A stretch of 64,000 bases of DNA from Acidicapsa acidisoli. Its GTDB lineage: Bacteria; Acidobacteriota; Terriglobia; Terriglobales; Acidobacteriaceae. Where the stretch lies: the NCBI RefSeq assembly GCF_025685625.1, contig NZ_JAGSYI010000001.1, positions 2,493,656-2,557,655 of the forward strand, written 5' to 3'. Position numbers and translations under genes: made by a program. This document shows positions 46,270 through 54,741 of this stretch, one piece after another. The stretch's first letter is position 1; each line of letters starts with the position of its first letter. The notes under the pieces were generated by a model. The model saw only the letters and a program-made list of their open reading frames with translations. It was not told where the DNA came from and did not search any database.

Positions 46270-47391
46270 ATGTCGAATCAACCGCTTTTCACACAATATC
46301 GAATGGGAAACCTCGATCTTCCTAACCGCATCGTCATGGCGCCGCTCACGCGGATGCGTGCGCAGTCGCATGATCATGTGCCTACGGCCTTGCAGGCAGA
46401 GTATTACGCACAGCGTGCTTCCGCCGGGTTAATTATCGCCGAGGCCACCGCGATCAGCCCGGAAGGATTTGGCTGGGCGGATACACCAGGATTGTGGACG
46501 GAGGAGCAAGTCCGCGGATGGCGACGTGTCACGGATGCCGTCCATGCGGCTGGCGGTCGCATCATTGCACAGCTCTGGCACACCGGTGCAATCTCGCATC
46601 CTGAGCTACTCGGCGGCGCGCAGCCCGTGTCTGCGTCGAACGTCGATCCGGGCCAGATCTCGGTCACGCCGACGGGAAGGAAGCCCACGGTAACACCGCG
46701 GCCTCTGACGAAGCAGGAGATTCAAGCCACGGTTGCTGATTTCGCGCGAGCTGCAAGGAACGCGAGGGAAGCCGGCTTCGATGGTGTCCAAATCCTCGCC
46801 AATTATCTCTATTTGATCTCGCAGTTTCTGAACGCAGCTACCAACCTGCGTAAGGATGAATATAGCGGAAGCCCGGAGAATCGCTCGCGGTTTCTCTTCG
46901 AGGTAGTCGAGTCGGTTCTGGGTGAGGTCGATGCGCAACGGGTAGGAGTCAAGATCAGCCCCATGCACGAAGGCGGCGCGTTTCAAGCCAACAACGAAAC
47001 CCTGCCTGTCACTGAATACGCAATTCAGAAACTGAGTTCCTACAATCTTTCGCACTTGTTGCTGATGGGGAATAGTACCGACTTCACCAATACGCCACTT
47101 GAGAAGTTGGCCGATGATGGCATGTTTCGGCATTTCCGTCCTCTGTTCAAGGGCACGCTGATCGCGAACGTAAAGATGGGCCGTGATCGCGGCAATCGTC
47201 TTATCGCGGAGGGGCTTGCAGATTTGGTGGCGTTCGGCCGTCCTTATATTGCAAATCCCGACCTGGTCCACAGGTTTGCAGAGAATGCCCCTCTTGCTGA
47301 AGTGGATTGGGAAACCGTCTATGCCTCAGGGCGGCACGGCTATTCCGATTACCCGACCTATCAAGCACCCGAACACAACTCCAGGAGCTGA
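46270..47391 (+). CDS. Old-yellow-enzyme (NemA-like) homologue lacking the His/Asn pair
   Basis: A 373-residue FMN TIM-barrel protein of the OYE family: NRIVMAPLTRMRA, GGRIIAQLWHTGAIS, ANLRKDEY-type loop TNLRKDEYSGSPENR, and VAFGRPYIANPDLVHRF. Typical members reduce activated C=C bonds and use a His-x-x-Asn pair in IHGANGYL to hold the substrate oxygen. Here the aligned segment reads GVQILANYLYLISQFL, same length, so Leu176 and Tyr179 replace His and Asn. FMN-binding elements remain, so it may be active on a different substrate or be impaired. AGGAG lies 8 nt before ATG 46270. Next gene starts 3 nt after. Confidence 0.85.
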   Translation: MSNQPLFTQYRMGNLDLPNRIVMAPLTRMRAQSHDHVPTALQAEYYAQRASAGLIIAEATAISPEGFGWADTPGLWTEEQVRGWRRVTDAVHAAGGRIIAQLWHTGAISHPELLGGAQPVSASNVDPGQISVTPTGRKPTVTPRPLTKQEIQATVADFARAARNAREAGFDGVQILANYLYLISQFLNAATNLRKDEYSGSPENRSRFLFEVVESVLGEVDAQRVGVKISPMHEGGAFQANNETLPVTEYAIQKLSSYNLSHLLLMGNSTDFTNTPLEKLADDGMFRHFRPLFKGTLIANVKMGRDRGNRLIAEGLADLVAFGRPYIANPDLVHRFAENAPLAEVDWETVYASGRHGYSDYPTYQAPEHNSRS

Positions 47392-47393
47392 AC

Positions 47394-47795
47394 ATGCCAA
47401 AGACAACACCCGAACAGAACAAGGCGATCGTTCTAGAGGCCTTCGACACTCTCTTCAACAAACGCAACTACGCGGCAGCAGAACGCTTCTGGTCGCCAAA
47501 GTACATCCAACACAGCGCGCACATCGCGCCGGGACGCGAAGGACTGTTCGCCCTGGTCCGCTCGACGCCAGATACGCTGCGCTACGAAAATCAACTCATC
47601 GTCGCAGAAGGCGACTATGTAATCGCGCATGGCCGTTTCACTGGAATCGGAAGGCCCGCGGCCTGGATTGCCGCCGACGTTGTCCGATTCGAAGACGGTC
47701 TTCTTAAAGAGCATTGGGATGTCTTGCAGGACGAGGCGACTAGGGCCGAATCTCTAAGCGGGCTTCCCATGTTTGGTAAAAGCTTCCCGTCATAA
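47394..47795 (+). CDS. SnoaL-like (NTF2-fold) protein
   Basis: A 133-residue protein: KAIVLEAFDTLFNKRNYAAAERFWSPKYIQHSAHI followed by DYVIAHGRFTG and DVVRFEDGLLKEHWDVLQDE, the pattern of SnoaL-like polyketide-cyclase-type or predicted ester-cyclase proteins with an NTF2-like cone fold. AGGAG (47383-47387) lies inside the end of the OYE gene and the ATG is 3 nt after its stop, so the two are coupled. The pocket residues His/Asp/Glu suggest a small-molecule isomerase or binding role. The substrate is unknown. Confidence 0.85.
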   Translation: MPKTTPEQNKAIVLEAFDTLFNKRNYAAAERFWSPKYIQHSAHIAPGREGLFALVRSTPDTLRYENQLIVAEGDYVIAHGRFTGIGRPAAWIAADVVRFEDGLLKEHWDVLQDEATRAESLSGLPMFGKSFPS

Positions 47796-47854
47796 CTGTT
47801 CCCATCCACATTTTTGGACCAACTGAGAGCAAGGGGAACAGAGGACACCCACCG

Positions 47855-48592
47855 ATGACCAAAGCTAAAAGGCTGCAAGGGAAAGTAGCGGTGATTACTG
47901 GTGGCACGACCGGTATAGGGTTGGCTACCGCAAAGCTCTTCGTAAAAGAGGGTGCCTACGTCTTCATCACAGGCCGTCGCCAAAAGGAGCTCGACGGGGC
48001 CGTGCAAGCAATCGGTAGCAACGTCACTGGCATTCAGGGAGACATTGCCATATTGACCGACTTGGATCGTCTCTACGAGGTGGTCGCGACCAAGGGCAGA
48101 ATCGATGTCGTTTTCGCCAATGCCGGCGTCGCTGAATTTGCTCCCCTCGACAAAATCACTGAGGAGCATTATGACAAGCTCTTCGACATCAACGTCAAGG
48201 GAACGCTGTTCACTGTGCAGAAAGCCTTACCTCTGCTGAATGATAGTGGCTCTATCATCCTCAACGGATCGGTAGCGAGCGTGAAAGGTACGGCTGCCTT
48301 CGGCGTCTATGGCGCGACGAAGGCGGCCCTCCGTTCCTTCGTCCGAACCTGGACCTCGGATCTTAATGACCGTCATATTCGTTCCAATGTTATTAGCCCT
48401 GGACCGACCGATACGCCGGTTATCGATGGGCAGCCTGCAGACGCCATTGCACGGATTGTGTCCACCATCCCCATGGGACGCATGGGCAATCCCGACGAAA
48501 TAGCTAAAGCAGCGTTGTTTCTGGCCTCGGACGATTCTAGTTTCGTCACGGGTATCGAACTGTTTGTTGACGGCGGCAGAGGGCAAGTCTGA
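47855..48592 (+). CDS. Short-chain dehydrogenase/reductase (SDR 3)
   Basis: A 245-residue classical SDR: VITGGTTGIG, NAGVAEFAPL, LNGSVASVKG with the Ser, YGATK as the active-site Tyr/Lys, and SFVTGIELFVDGGRGQV. It sits 59 nt after the SnoaL-like gene and is the last gene of this plus-strand run; a hairpin follows at 48670. NAD(P)-linked alcohol/ketone chemistry is expected; the substrate is unknown. Confidence 0.92.
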   Translation: MTKAKRLQGKVAVITGGTTGIGLATAKLFVKEGAYVFITGRRQKELDGAVQAIGSNVTGIQGDIAILTDLDRLYEVVATKGRIDVVFANAGVAEFAPLDKITEEHYDKLFDINVKGTLFTVQKALPLLNDSGSIILNGSVASVKGTAAFGVYGATKAALRSFVRTWTSDLNDRHIRSNVISPGPTDTPVIDGQPADAIARIVSTIPMGRMGNPDEIAKAALFLASDDSSFVTGIELFVDGGRGQV

Positions 48593-48669
48593 TCGAGCAT
48601 CCAATCAAATGGTCTGGCTGAATACAAGGTGCCTACAAAGCGCCAGATCTAAAACAAAGAAACTAGGTC

Positions 48670-48702
48670 AAATTGGCCTCTCAGATTTTGAGAGGCCAAT
48701 TT
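48670..48702 (+). terminator. Hairpin terminator after SDR 3
   Basis: AAATTGGCCTCTCA (48670-48683) pairs over 14 bp with TGAGAGGCCAATTT (48689-48702). The A/T-rich base of the stem supplies a short T tail on each strand, so it could act in both directions between the converging SDR 3 and quinone-oxidoreductase genes. Confidence 0.7.
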
Positions 48703-48804
48703 CGTTTGGCGGCAGTTGGTTTCACCAGGACTATGCGGGAAAGCAAGAGCCGGCTGAATCTCGACGAGAGAGTGTCCCATCCCTCTCGTTCTGACCGAAG
48801 GTCT

Positions 48805-49776
48805 TCAGACTGTAAGAACGACCCTCCCGAAGGGGCGGTCTTCAACGAGGTAACGGAGAGCATTAGCTGCTTCTATCAGAGGAAAGGTTTTAGCCACGAT
48901 CGGTTTGATCGCACCGGATTGAAGGAGCGAGACAATAGCGTTCCAAGCGTCAGTAACCGTGGCCTGCGGCTGACGGAACATGTTGAGACTCCGGATGCTG
49001 GCTTGTGGCACGATGAGATCTGTCACGTCAATGGTCGTCTTACGGCTTGCGGAATACCCCAGTGTTGTGAGGCTTCCTCCTAGCGCGAGCGTTTTGAGCG
49101 CCTCGCTCAAGACTTCACCGCCGATCCCGTCGATGATGATATCCGCGCCGTAGCCATCCGTGACACGACGCACGCCGTCCTCCAACTTCTCCAGGGAAGT
49201 ATCGATGACCTCATTGAATCCGAGCGCCTTCGCGTACTCGGCTTTCGCATGGCTGGTCGTGCTCGATATGGCGTGTTTGGCTCCCAGAGCGCGCGCCAAT
49301 TGTGTCACCGCGTTACCGACCGATCCCCCGATCGCTGGCGCCAGAACGGTTTTGCCTGGGCGAAAACCAGCCAGGGTTAGAGCCACTTGCGCCGTAAGAT
49401 ACGCGACCGGAATTCCCGCGGCGCTTACGTCATCGATATTGTCAGGAATCCGGCAAAGATCTTCCTTCCGTACGGCAATCCACTCACGGTAGGTTCCGTC
49501 CTCAAAAGCGCCATAGGTGCCCCAGAACATCACGCGCGCGCCAACGGGAAAGTCCGCTCCTCCTCCCTCTTCCACCACGCCCGCTCCTTCGTTGCCCAAG
49601 ACGAGCGGCTTCTCCGGGATGTGAAAATTGCCGAAGAGAATCGTATGATCGAGCGGCGTAACGCCGGCCGCAGTGATCCGCACCAGAACCTTCCCATCTG
49701 TGACCGTTGGTTTGGGAAGCTCGACGAGCTTCAACGCCTCATAACCACTAAATTGCTCCGCTCTCATTGCACGCAT
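48805..49776 (-). CDS. Zinc-independent medium-chain quinone oxidoreductase-like
   Basis: A 323-residue MDR-superfamily NADPH:quinone or enone reductase. KPLVLGNEGAGVVEEGG, then YLTAQVALTLAGFRPGKTVLAPAIGGSVGNAVTQLARALGA (nucleotide-binding fold) and GFNEVIDTS. The zinc ligands of alcohol dehydrogenases are absent. ATG 49776 has GGGAG 7 nt upstream on the minus strand. It diverges from a TetR gene across a strong palindrome (49903-49928), which suggests induction by an electrophile or quinone. It converges on SDR 3. Confidence 0.88.
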   Translation of the reverse strand: MRAMRAEQFSGYEALKLVELPKPTVTDGKVLVRITAAGVTPLDHTILFGNFHIPEKPLVLGNEGAGVVEEGGGADFPVGARVMFWGTYGAFEDGTYREWIAVRKEDLCRIPDNIDDVSAAGIPVAYLTAQVALTLAGFRPGKTVLAPAIGGSVGNAVTQLARALGAKHAISSTTSHAKAEYAKALGFNEVIDTSLEKLEDGVRRVTDGYGADIIIDGIGGEVLSEALKTLALGGSLTTLGYSASRKTTIDVTDLIVPQASIRSLNMFRQPQATVTDAWNAIVSLLQSGAIKPIVAKTFPLIEAANALRYLVEDRPFGRVVLTV

Positions 49777-49902
49777 ATTGGTTCTCCCTTTTTCCCATAT
49801 CACTCCTGGTCTGCGGCGCTAGGCCGCTACCCGGAAATTGTTAATGTCGGTCGAGACCACCTGCAGGTCGCGAATTGATTGCGTCCTGGCCTTCGCCAAG
49901 CC

Positions 49903-49928
49903 ATCAGGATTATTGTTATAATCCTGAT
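49903..49928. promoter_or_regulatory. Palindromic operator between quinone oxidoreductase and TetR
   Basis: Perfect 11-bp arms ATCAGGATTAT (49903-49913) and ATAATCCTGAT (49918-49928) flank TGTT. The right arm sits on a consensus TATAAT (49917-49922), a possible -10 for the TetR gene, though I see no matching -35. A further half-site TAATCCTGAT lies at 49944-49953, 25 bp on. Confidence 0.82.
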
Positions 49929-49983
49929 GTAAAATTAGATTCCTAATCCTGATTTGGTCGCAGCTTATTTTGGGGAGGTTGAT

Positions 49984-50556
49984 ATGGGCTATTCCAAGGC
50001 CCAGAAGGAGGAAACTCATAAGCGCATCGTTGCCATTGCCTCAAAGAGATTCCGCGAAAGGGGCCTTGCAGGATTCGGAATTGCGGAGTTGATGAAGGAG
50101 GCCGGCTTGACGGTGGGCGGCTTCTACAAGCACTTCGACTCGCGAGACGAACTGGTGGCCGAGGCAGTCAGCGATGCATTCGGAGTCTGGCAGCGCCAAA
50201 AGGAAGCCGCTGAAGCTGGCGGACAACCGCTACTCTTTGAGAAGCTCATCGATGACTACTTGAGCGATGCGCACCGCAAGAACCCAGGTGCGGGCTGTGC
50301 CTTCAGCGCATTGGCGCCCGAGATTGCTCGCAGCGATAAGCGGACCCGCACGCTTACCTCTGAACACGTCAGGGATGACATTGAGCTGATTGCCGGGTTG
50401 CTGCCAGGCAAGGACAAGCGCGCGGCCAGATCGAGAGCGATCTTGACTTTCAGCGCGCTCGTCGGAGCGATGTCGCTGGCCCGCGCCGTATCGGATGAGG
50501 TGCTTTCACACGAAATCTTGAAGACAGTGGCAGACCTTCTGAAGAACCCCGCCTGA
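49984..50556 (+). CDS. TetR-family repressor
   Basis: A 190-residue regulator: THKRIVAIASKRFRERGLAGFGIAELMKEAGLTVGGFYKHFDSRDELVAEA is the DNA-binding domain. ATG 49984 has GGGGAGG 5 nt upstream. The C-terminal domain has GAGCAFSALAPEIARSDK, as in many TetR proteins controlling NAD(P)H oxidoreductases. Divergent from the quinone-oxidoreductase-like gene with the palindrome at 49903-49928 between, so it most likely represses both. Confidence 0.92.
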   Translation: MGYSKAQKEETHKRIVAIASKRFRERGLAGFGIAELMKEAGLTVGGFYKHFDSRDELVAEAVSDAFGVWQRQKEAAEAGGQPLLFEKLIDDYLSDAHRKNPGAGCAFSALAPEIARSDKRTRTLTSEHVRDDIELIAGLLPGKDKRAARSRAILTFSALVGAMSLARAVSDEVLSHEILKTVADLLKNPA

Positions 50557-50963
50557 GAGTTCGGTCATCAAGGCTGTCATCCGGTTGTCGCCCTCACTTC
50601 CGGGAAACCGACTTTGCAGTACTCATCCTCGGGACGCGCTCATCGCGCGGTGTCCTGGAGCGCAAAGAGGCTTTGCTGTCAACTCTATCCTCATTCTCTC
50701 TCCAGCCCGAAATGTGTCGTGTATCTGGTCTTCGACGATCGCTAGTCCGCAGGCTGGGAGGGGTTGCAAAAGCGCGTGATTCGTTTGAGAATGCGTTGGC
50801 CCAGGTTCGGTGCGGGCCAGAGCATCGGTTCCTCGCAGTGCGGCTGAAGGAATTGCAATTAAAAATTGACTCTGCTGTCGATTTTCGCGGTGCCCGGCGA
50901 CTATAGGCTGAACGAGCAGTGCGCAAGATTCCGCCGCTGGCCCCCAACATGAGGAGACGGGCG
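50557..50963. other. Intergenic region, no gene seen
   Basis: A 407-nt gap on the plus strand. Frames of 64-155 residues exist on both strands but have Ser/Arg-rich low-information translations, no ribosome sites and no recognisable domain. It may be a decayed gene, but I cannot identify one. It ends with GAGGAGA before the YCII gene. Confidence 0.5.
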
Positions 50964-51368
50964 ATGAAATACATCTGTTTGGGATACCTCGAGCCAGGAA
51001 AAATCGAAGGGATGACCGAGGACGAGCGAAACGCAATGTTCGACGAATGCTTTGAGTACAATGGCTATCTGCGCGCCAACGGACATATTGTTGCCGAAGT
51101 AGCTCTTCAACCTCCGGAGACCGCGTTGACCCTGGACTGGAAAAACGGCAAAATCGCCACGACCGACGGCCCCTATGCGGAAACCAAGGAACAGCTCGGC
51201 GGTCTTCATATCCTTGAGGCGCGAGACCTCAATCACGCCATTCAGCTTGTCTCACAGCTGCCAGGCTTTAAGTATGGACTTGGACCGATTGAGATACGGC
51301 CGGTTGCGGATTTGAGCGAGATCATAAGGGAAAGCGAGCAGCGCCGACGAAAGAACACGGCACGTTGA
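50964..51368 (+). CDS. YCII-related (DGPF) protein
   Basis: A 134-residue protein of the YCII/DGPF family: MKYICLGYLEPGKIEGMTEDERNAMF, then TTDGPYAETKEQLGGLHILEARDLNHAIQLV. It has a ferredoxin-like fold with a conserved TDGP-type motif. Such proteins often accompany ECF sigma factors, but none follows here; an ADOP permease does. GAGGAGA lies 7 nt before ATG 50964, which replaces the open frame start at 50919. The function is not established. Confidence 0.88.
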   Translation: MKYICLGYLEPGKIEGMTEDERNAMFDECFEYNGYLRANGHIVAEVALQPPETALTLDWKNGKIATTDGPYAETKEQLGGLHILEARDLNHAIQLVSQLPGFKYGLGPIEIRPVADLSEIIRESEQRRRKNTAR

Positions 51369-51488
51369 GAGCCAGCCGCCGGAAGAATGACCAGGATCGT
51401 GGCAGCGCCGGCCTGCAGCGACGAAGACCAGTCGCCGGGAATCCTGGTTTGTATGGGGCAAAGAAAATCACCTGAACGGAGGTCCGAT

Positions 51489-53945
51489 ATGTCGTTCTTT
51501 CGCGATTTGAAAATTGCCGTGCGTTCCCTGGCGCGAGTTCCTGCGCTGTGGATTACAGTCGCCCTTACGTTGGCATTGGGTATTGGAGCCAATGCCGCAA
51601 TCTTCAGCGTGGTACGTGCAGTGCTGCTGCGTCCGTTGGCGAATCGCGACGAAGATCGGTTGCTTTACCTGCGCCAGAGCGCTCCGGGCATCGGCGAAGA
51701 CAACGCAGCGTTTTCGGTCCCCGAGATCCAGGACATCGGCAATGGTCTGAAGTCAATTAAGGACCTGGGCACATTTTCAGAGATAGATTTTACGGTCGTG
51801 GGTCTCGGCACGCCGCGCGAGATTCCAGCGGGCGTGGTGGATGGACACTACTTCGAGGTGATGGGTCTGCGCCCGGTGCTTGGACGCCTGCTGACTACGG
51901 CCGATGACGGTCAGAACGCCGCCGGAGCTGTGGTCCTGACCTATCACTTCTGGAAGACGTCGCTGCACTCCGATCCCAGCGTGATTGGAAAGACGGTACG
52001 GCTGGAGAGCTGCTGTGGCGCGCGCTCCGCGACGGTGGTTGGTGTTCTGGAACCATCCGTTCCCTATCCGGTGGCAACGGAGATCATCGCCAATATCGTC
52101 ACCAGCCCGCATCATCTCTCTGCCACCATGGTGACGGGGCGCGAGCATCGCATGACGGAGGTCTTTGCGCGACTGGCTCCCGGCGCGAGTGTCGACAATG
52201 CGCGAGCGGAGCTGCGCAGCGTATACGGCGCCATGGTGGCGGCACACCCGGAAGTGTATAAGCCGGAGGATCACTTCAAAATCGACGTAACGCGCATGCA
52301 TGAGCAGATCAATTCGCGCGCCAATACGATCTTGTGGATACTCTTCGCGGCATCTGGCTTGCTTTTCGTCATTGCAAGCTCGAACGTTGCCAATCTGGTG
52401 CTGGCGCGAACGGTGCGCCGCGAGCCGGAGCTGGCGATACGCTCGGCGCTCGGCGCAAGCACTGCAGTGCTGCGCCGTTCTCTGTTGGCTGAGAGCCTCG
52501 TGCTATGCGGAAGCGGGGCAGTGGCGGCAGTGGCGCTCGCCATACCGATGGTAGCCGTGCTGGGTCGTTATGCATCGCGCTTCTCAGTGCGCGCCGAGGA
52601 GCTCACGCTCGATTTCAGCCTGGTGTGGTTTGGAATTGCGCTGGCGTTGATCGCGGCCGTCTTCCTGGCGTTCATTCCGCGGCTTCCCTCGTCAAACGCC
52701 CCGCAAGGCGGCCTTACCGGCCGGGGAACACGTGTGGCTGGAGGGAGCAGCCAGCGTCTCCGCATCTTTGCTGTTACGCAGATCGCAGCCTCATTCCTGC
52801 TGCTTGCCGGAGCATGTGTGCTGATGAAGACTCTCTTTGTGCTGGAGCAGACGCGGCCGCCGTTTGATTCGGCCAACGTTCTGGCAGTGAATCTTCCGAA
52901 GATGTCGTATGGGCGGACACCCCAGCAGGTGGAGGAGTTCTATCGCGAGGTGCAACGCCTGGTCAGCGCGCTGCCGGGAGTGGAGCACGTGTCCTCCGGT
53001 TTCGCCGCTCCCTGGCGTGACGATCATTTGAACGTCAGCTTTCAATTTGCCGCGCAGGGCGCAAGACGCGCGGATGGTCAGGACTTTCGCGGAAAGTTCC
53101 GGGTGATATCGCCGGGATTCTTCGACACCTTCGGAGTGCCGATTCAGGAGGGTCGCGACTTCAATGATGGCGACAAGGGCGGTTCCGAATGCGTGGTAAT
53201 CATCAGTCAGAGCCTTGCAAAGATGCTCTATCCTGGGCAGAACGCAGTGAACCGTAAACTGTGGTGGACGGACGGGGTAATGAAGTTTATCGGCATCAGC
53301 ACCGAGCCAAGGCGAATCATCGCCGTGGTACCCGACTTCGACGATGAAAATATCATCCCGTCTCCGTCCATGACGATCTATGAGCCGAGCGAACAGGAAC
53401 AAGGATGGAACGGTCGCCTGTTCGTGCGCGCACATCAGGATGCTTATGCTCTGGTCCCGGCCATCACACAAACCATTCGCGGGATATCGGCAGACCAGCC
53501 CGTGGAAAAGGCCAGCACGCTTGGAGATGTTCGCGCGGAGGTGCTGTCGCCCGACCGCCTCAACGCGATTGTGTTTGGCGGATTCGCCGCCGTCGCACTC
53601 TTAATCTCCGTGGTGGGCGTCGCGGGCGTTCTTGCCTTCTCTGTGAGCTGGCGTACGCGCGAATTCGGAATCCGCATGGCCCTGGGCGCTCTGCCGCGCA
53701 ACATTCTCACCATTGTTCTCATAGAGGGCGTGGCGATGGCCGGCATCGGGGTAGGCGCAGGTGTGATGGTGGGCTTTGCTCTGGCACGCACAATCGCCAA
53801 ATACATAACGAATATCAATCAGCCGGACCCACTTGCGTTTGTCGGTTCCGCCGTGATCATTCTGGGTGCGGCCGTAATTGCTTCAGCTGTGCCTGCGGCG
53901 CGTGCCGCAAGAGTGAACGCGGTGGAAGCGCTACGTTCCGAGTAA
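51489..53945 (+). CDS. Acidobacterial duplicated orphan permease (ADOP), MacB/FtsX-like
   Basis: An 818-residue ABC-type permease of the ADOP family. GGAGG is 6 nt before ATG 51489. The N-terminal TM with VALTLALGIGANAAIFSVVRAVLLRPL is the family signature, followed by a large periplasmic MacB-like domain, a set of TMs (SGLLFVIASSNVANLVLARTVRREPELAIRSALGAS), a second periplasmic domain, and a second TM set (ISVVGVAGVLAFSVSWRTREFGIRMALGA), the duplication. No ATPase partner is nearby, as usual for orphans. The cargo is unknown. It lies 120 nt after the YCII gene. Confidence 0.92.
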   Translation: MSFFRDLKIAVRSLARVPALWITVALTLALGIGANAAIFSVVRAVLLRPLANRDEDRLLYLRQSAPGIGEDNAAFSVPEIQDIGNGLKSIKDLGTFSEIDFTVVGLGTPREIPAGVVDGHYFEVMGLRPVLGRLLTTADDGQNAAGAVVLTYHFWKTSLHSDPSVIGKTVRLESCCGARSATVVGVLEPSVPYPVATEIIANIVTSPHHLSATMVTGREHRMTEVFARLAPGASVDNARAELRSVYGAMVAAHPEVYKPEDHFKIDVTRMHEQINSRANTILWILFAASGLLFVIASSNVANLVLARTVRREPELAIRSALGASTAVLRRSLLAESLVLCGSGAVAAVALAIPMVAVLGRYASRFSVRAEELTLDFSLVWFGIALALIAAVFLAFIPRLPSSNAPQGGLTGRGTRVAGGSSQRLRIFAVTQIAASFLLLAGACVLMKTLFVLEQTRPPFDSANVLAVNLPKMSYGRTPQQVEEFYREVQRLVSALPGVEHVSSGFAAPWRDDHLNVSFQFAAQGARRADGQDFRGKFRVISPGFFDTFGVPIQEGRDFNDGDKGGSECVVIISQSLAKMLYPGQNAVNRKLWWTDGVMKFIGISTEPRRIIAVVPDFDDENIIPSPSMTIYEPSEQEQGWNGRLFVRAHQDAYALVPAITQTIRGISADQPVEKASTLGDVRAEVLSPDRLNAIVFGGFAAVALLISVVGVAGVLAFSVSWRTREFGIRMALGALPRNILTIVLIEGVAMAGIGVGAGVMVGFALARTIAKYITNINQPDPLAFVGSAVIILGAAVIASAVPAARAARVNAVEALRSE

Positions 53946-54040
53946 CTCGCTCATGGACCCAGAATAGGGTTCCTTTTCGAGAACTAGTCCGCGTAAATGC
54001 TGTTCTGTTGACTACAGGCGCGAGGACGACCTCAGCGAAC

Positions 54041-54625
54041 CTATATGGAAGCGGTAAGGAAGATCGGTTTCACCATCGCTTCAATTTTGGCAGCCATTTC
54101 CTCAGCCGGGATGCGGTCAGGTGTCTGATACCATCGCCGAGCGGCCCCGAAGATGGCCCAGGCAGCTGTGGTCGCCAACAGTTTAGGATCGGCGCCAGGC
54201 GCCATCGCGTGATTCGCGGCGCCTTCCTGAAACATGCCCTCCACTACCGGGATGATCGAGCCTTCGAGGGGCATCTTAGTCAATTGGCCAGGGCAGCCCG
54301 TAGTCTCGGAGAGATAATCGCAGACTCCCAGCGCAATGGCGCGCAGCGCCCCATCGCAGTTTGTAAAGGAAAGACCGCGGCGCGCGACCAGACCACGGAA
54401 GCGTTCGACTGTCATGGCTTGCAGCAGAGCGTTCTTGTCTGCGTAATGGAGATAAAAGGTAGCCCGGTTCAGGGTGGCTTCATCGGCGATATCCTGAATG
54501 GAGATATCGTCGAACTCCTTGCGAATCAATAGCCTGAGTAGGGACTCCATCAGCATCTGACGGCTGCGGAGGACTCGGGGGTCCGTATTTTCTGCTGTGT
54601 TACCGGTTTGGACTGTCTCTGCCAT
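54041..54625 (-). CDS. TetR-family repressor
   Basis: A 194-residue regulator with DNA-binding region SRQMLMESLLRLLIRKEFDDISIQDIADEATLNRATFYLHYADKNALLQAM and a TetR_C-type C-terminal domain (LATTAAWAIFGAARRWYQTP). The start is uncertain: ATG 54625 is the first Met before the domain but AGGAGG lies 18 nt upstream of it; Met codons at 54667 and 54676 are open too. It diverges from the azoreductase gene across a perfect 18-bp palindrome at 54691 and is its probable repressor. Confidence 0.88.
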   Translation of the reverse strand: MAETVQTGNTAENTDPRVLRSRQMLMESLLRLLIRKEFDDISIQDIADEATLNRATFYLHYADKNALLQAMTVERFRGLVARRGLSFTNCDGALRAIALGVCDYLSETTGCPGQLTKMPLEGSIIPVVEGMFQEGAANHAMAPGADPKLLATTAAWAIFGAARRWYQTPDRIPAEEMAAKIEAMVKPIFLTASI

Positions 54626-54670
54626 TGCGCCTATTAAGGATAGCCTCCTCTGCAGCAATAGATGCATAAA

Positions 54671-54682
54671 CGACATGTGTCG
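54671..54682. promoter_or_regulatory. Secondary dyad CGACATGTGTCG
   Basis: Arms CGACA and TGTCG around TG, 8 bp left of the larger palindrome. It may be a second binding site for the same TetR protein or part of its leader; it overlaps the possible longer start of the TetR gene. Confidence 0.4.
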
Positions 54683-54690
54683 ATTTATTG

Positions 54691-54708
54691 AATCAACATA
54701 TGTTGATT
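54691..54708. promoter_or_regulatory. Perfect 18-bp palindrome, TetR operator for azoreductase
   Basis: AATCAACATATGTTGATT is identical to its reverse complement, with a further matching T/A beyond one mismatch on each side. It lies between the TetR gene and the azoreductase ATG (54742) and upstream of the latter's AGGAGG, where a repressor would control both directions. Confidence 0.85.
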
Positions 54709-54741
54709 AAACATCATTTGTCGCATAGGAGGTTTTCTCAC

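Noticed and set aside
50594..51061. 155-residue minus-strand frame before and across the YCII gene
   Set aside because: Ser/Arg-rich translation that overlaps the real YCII start; no family resemblance.
53405..54532. 375-residue plus-strand frame spanning the end of the ADOP gene and the TetR gene
   Set aside because: It overlaps two genes with clear families and has a low-complexity Arg/Gly/Cys translation.
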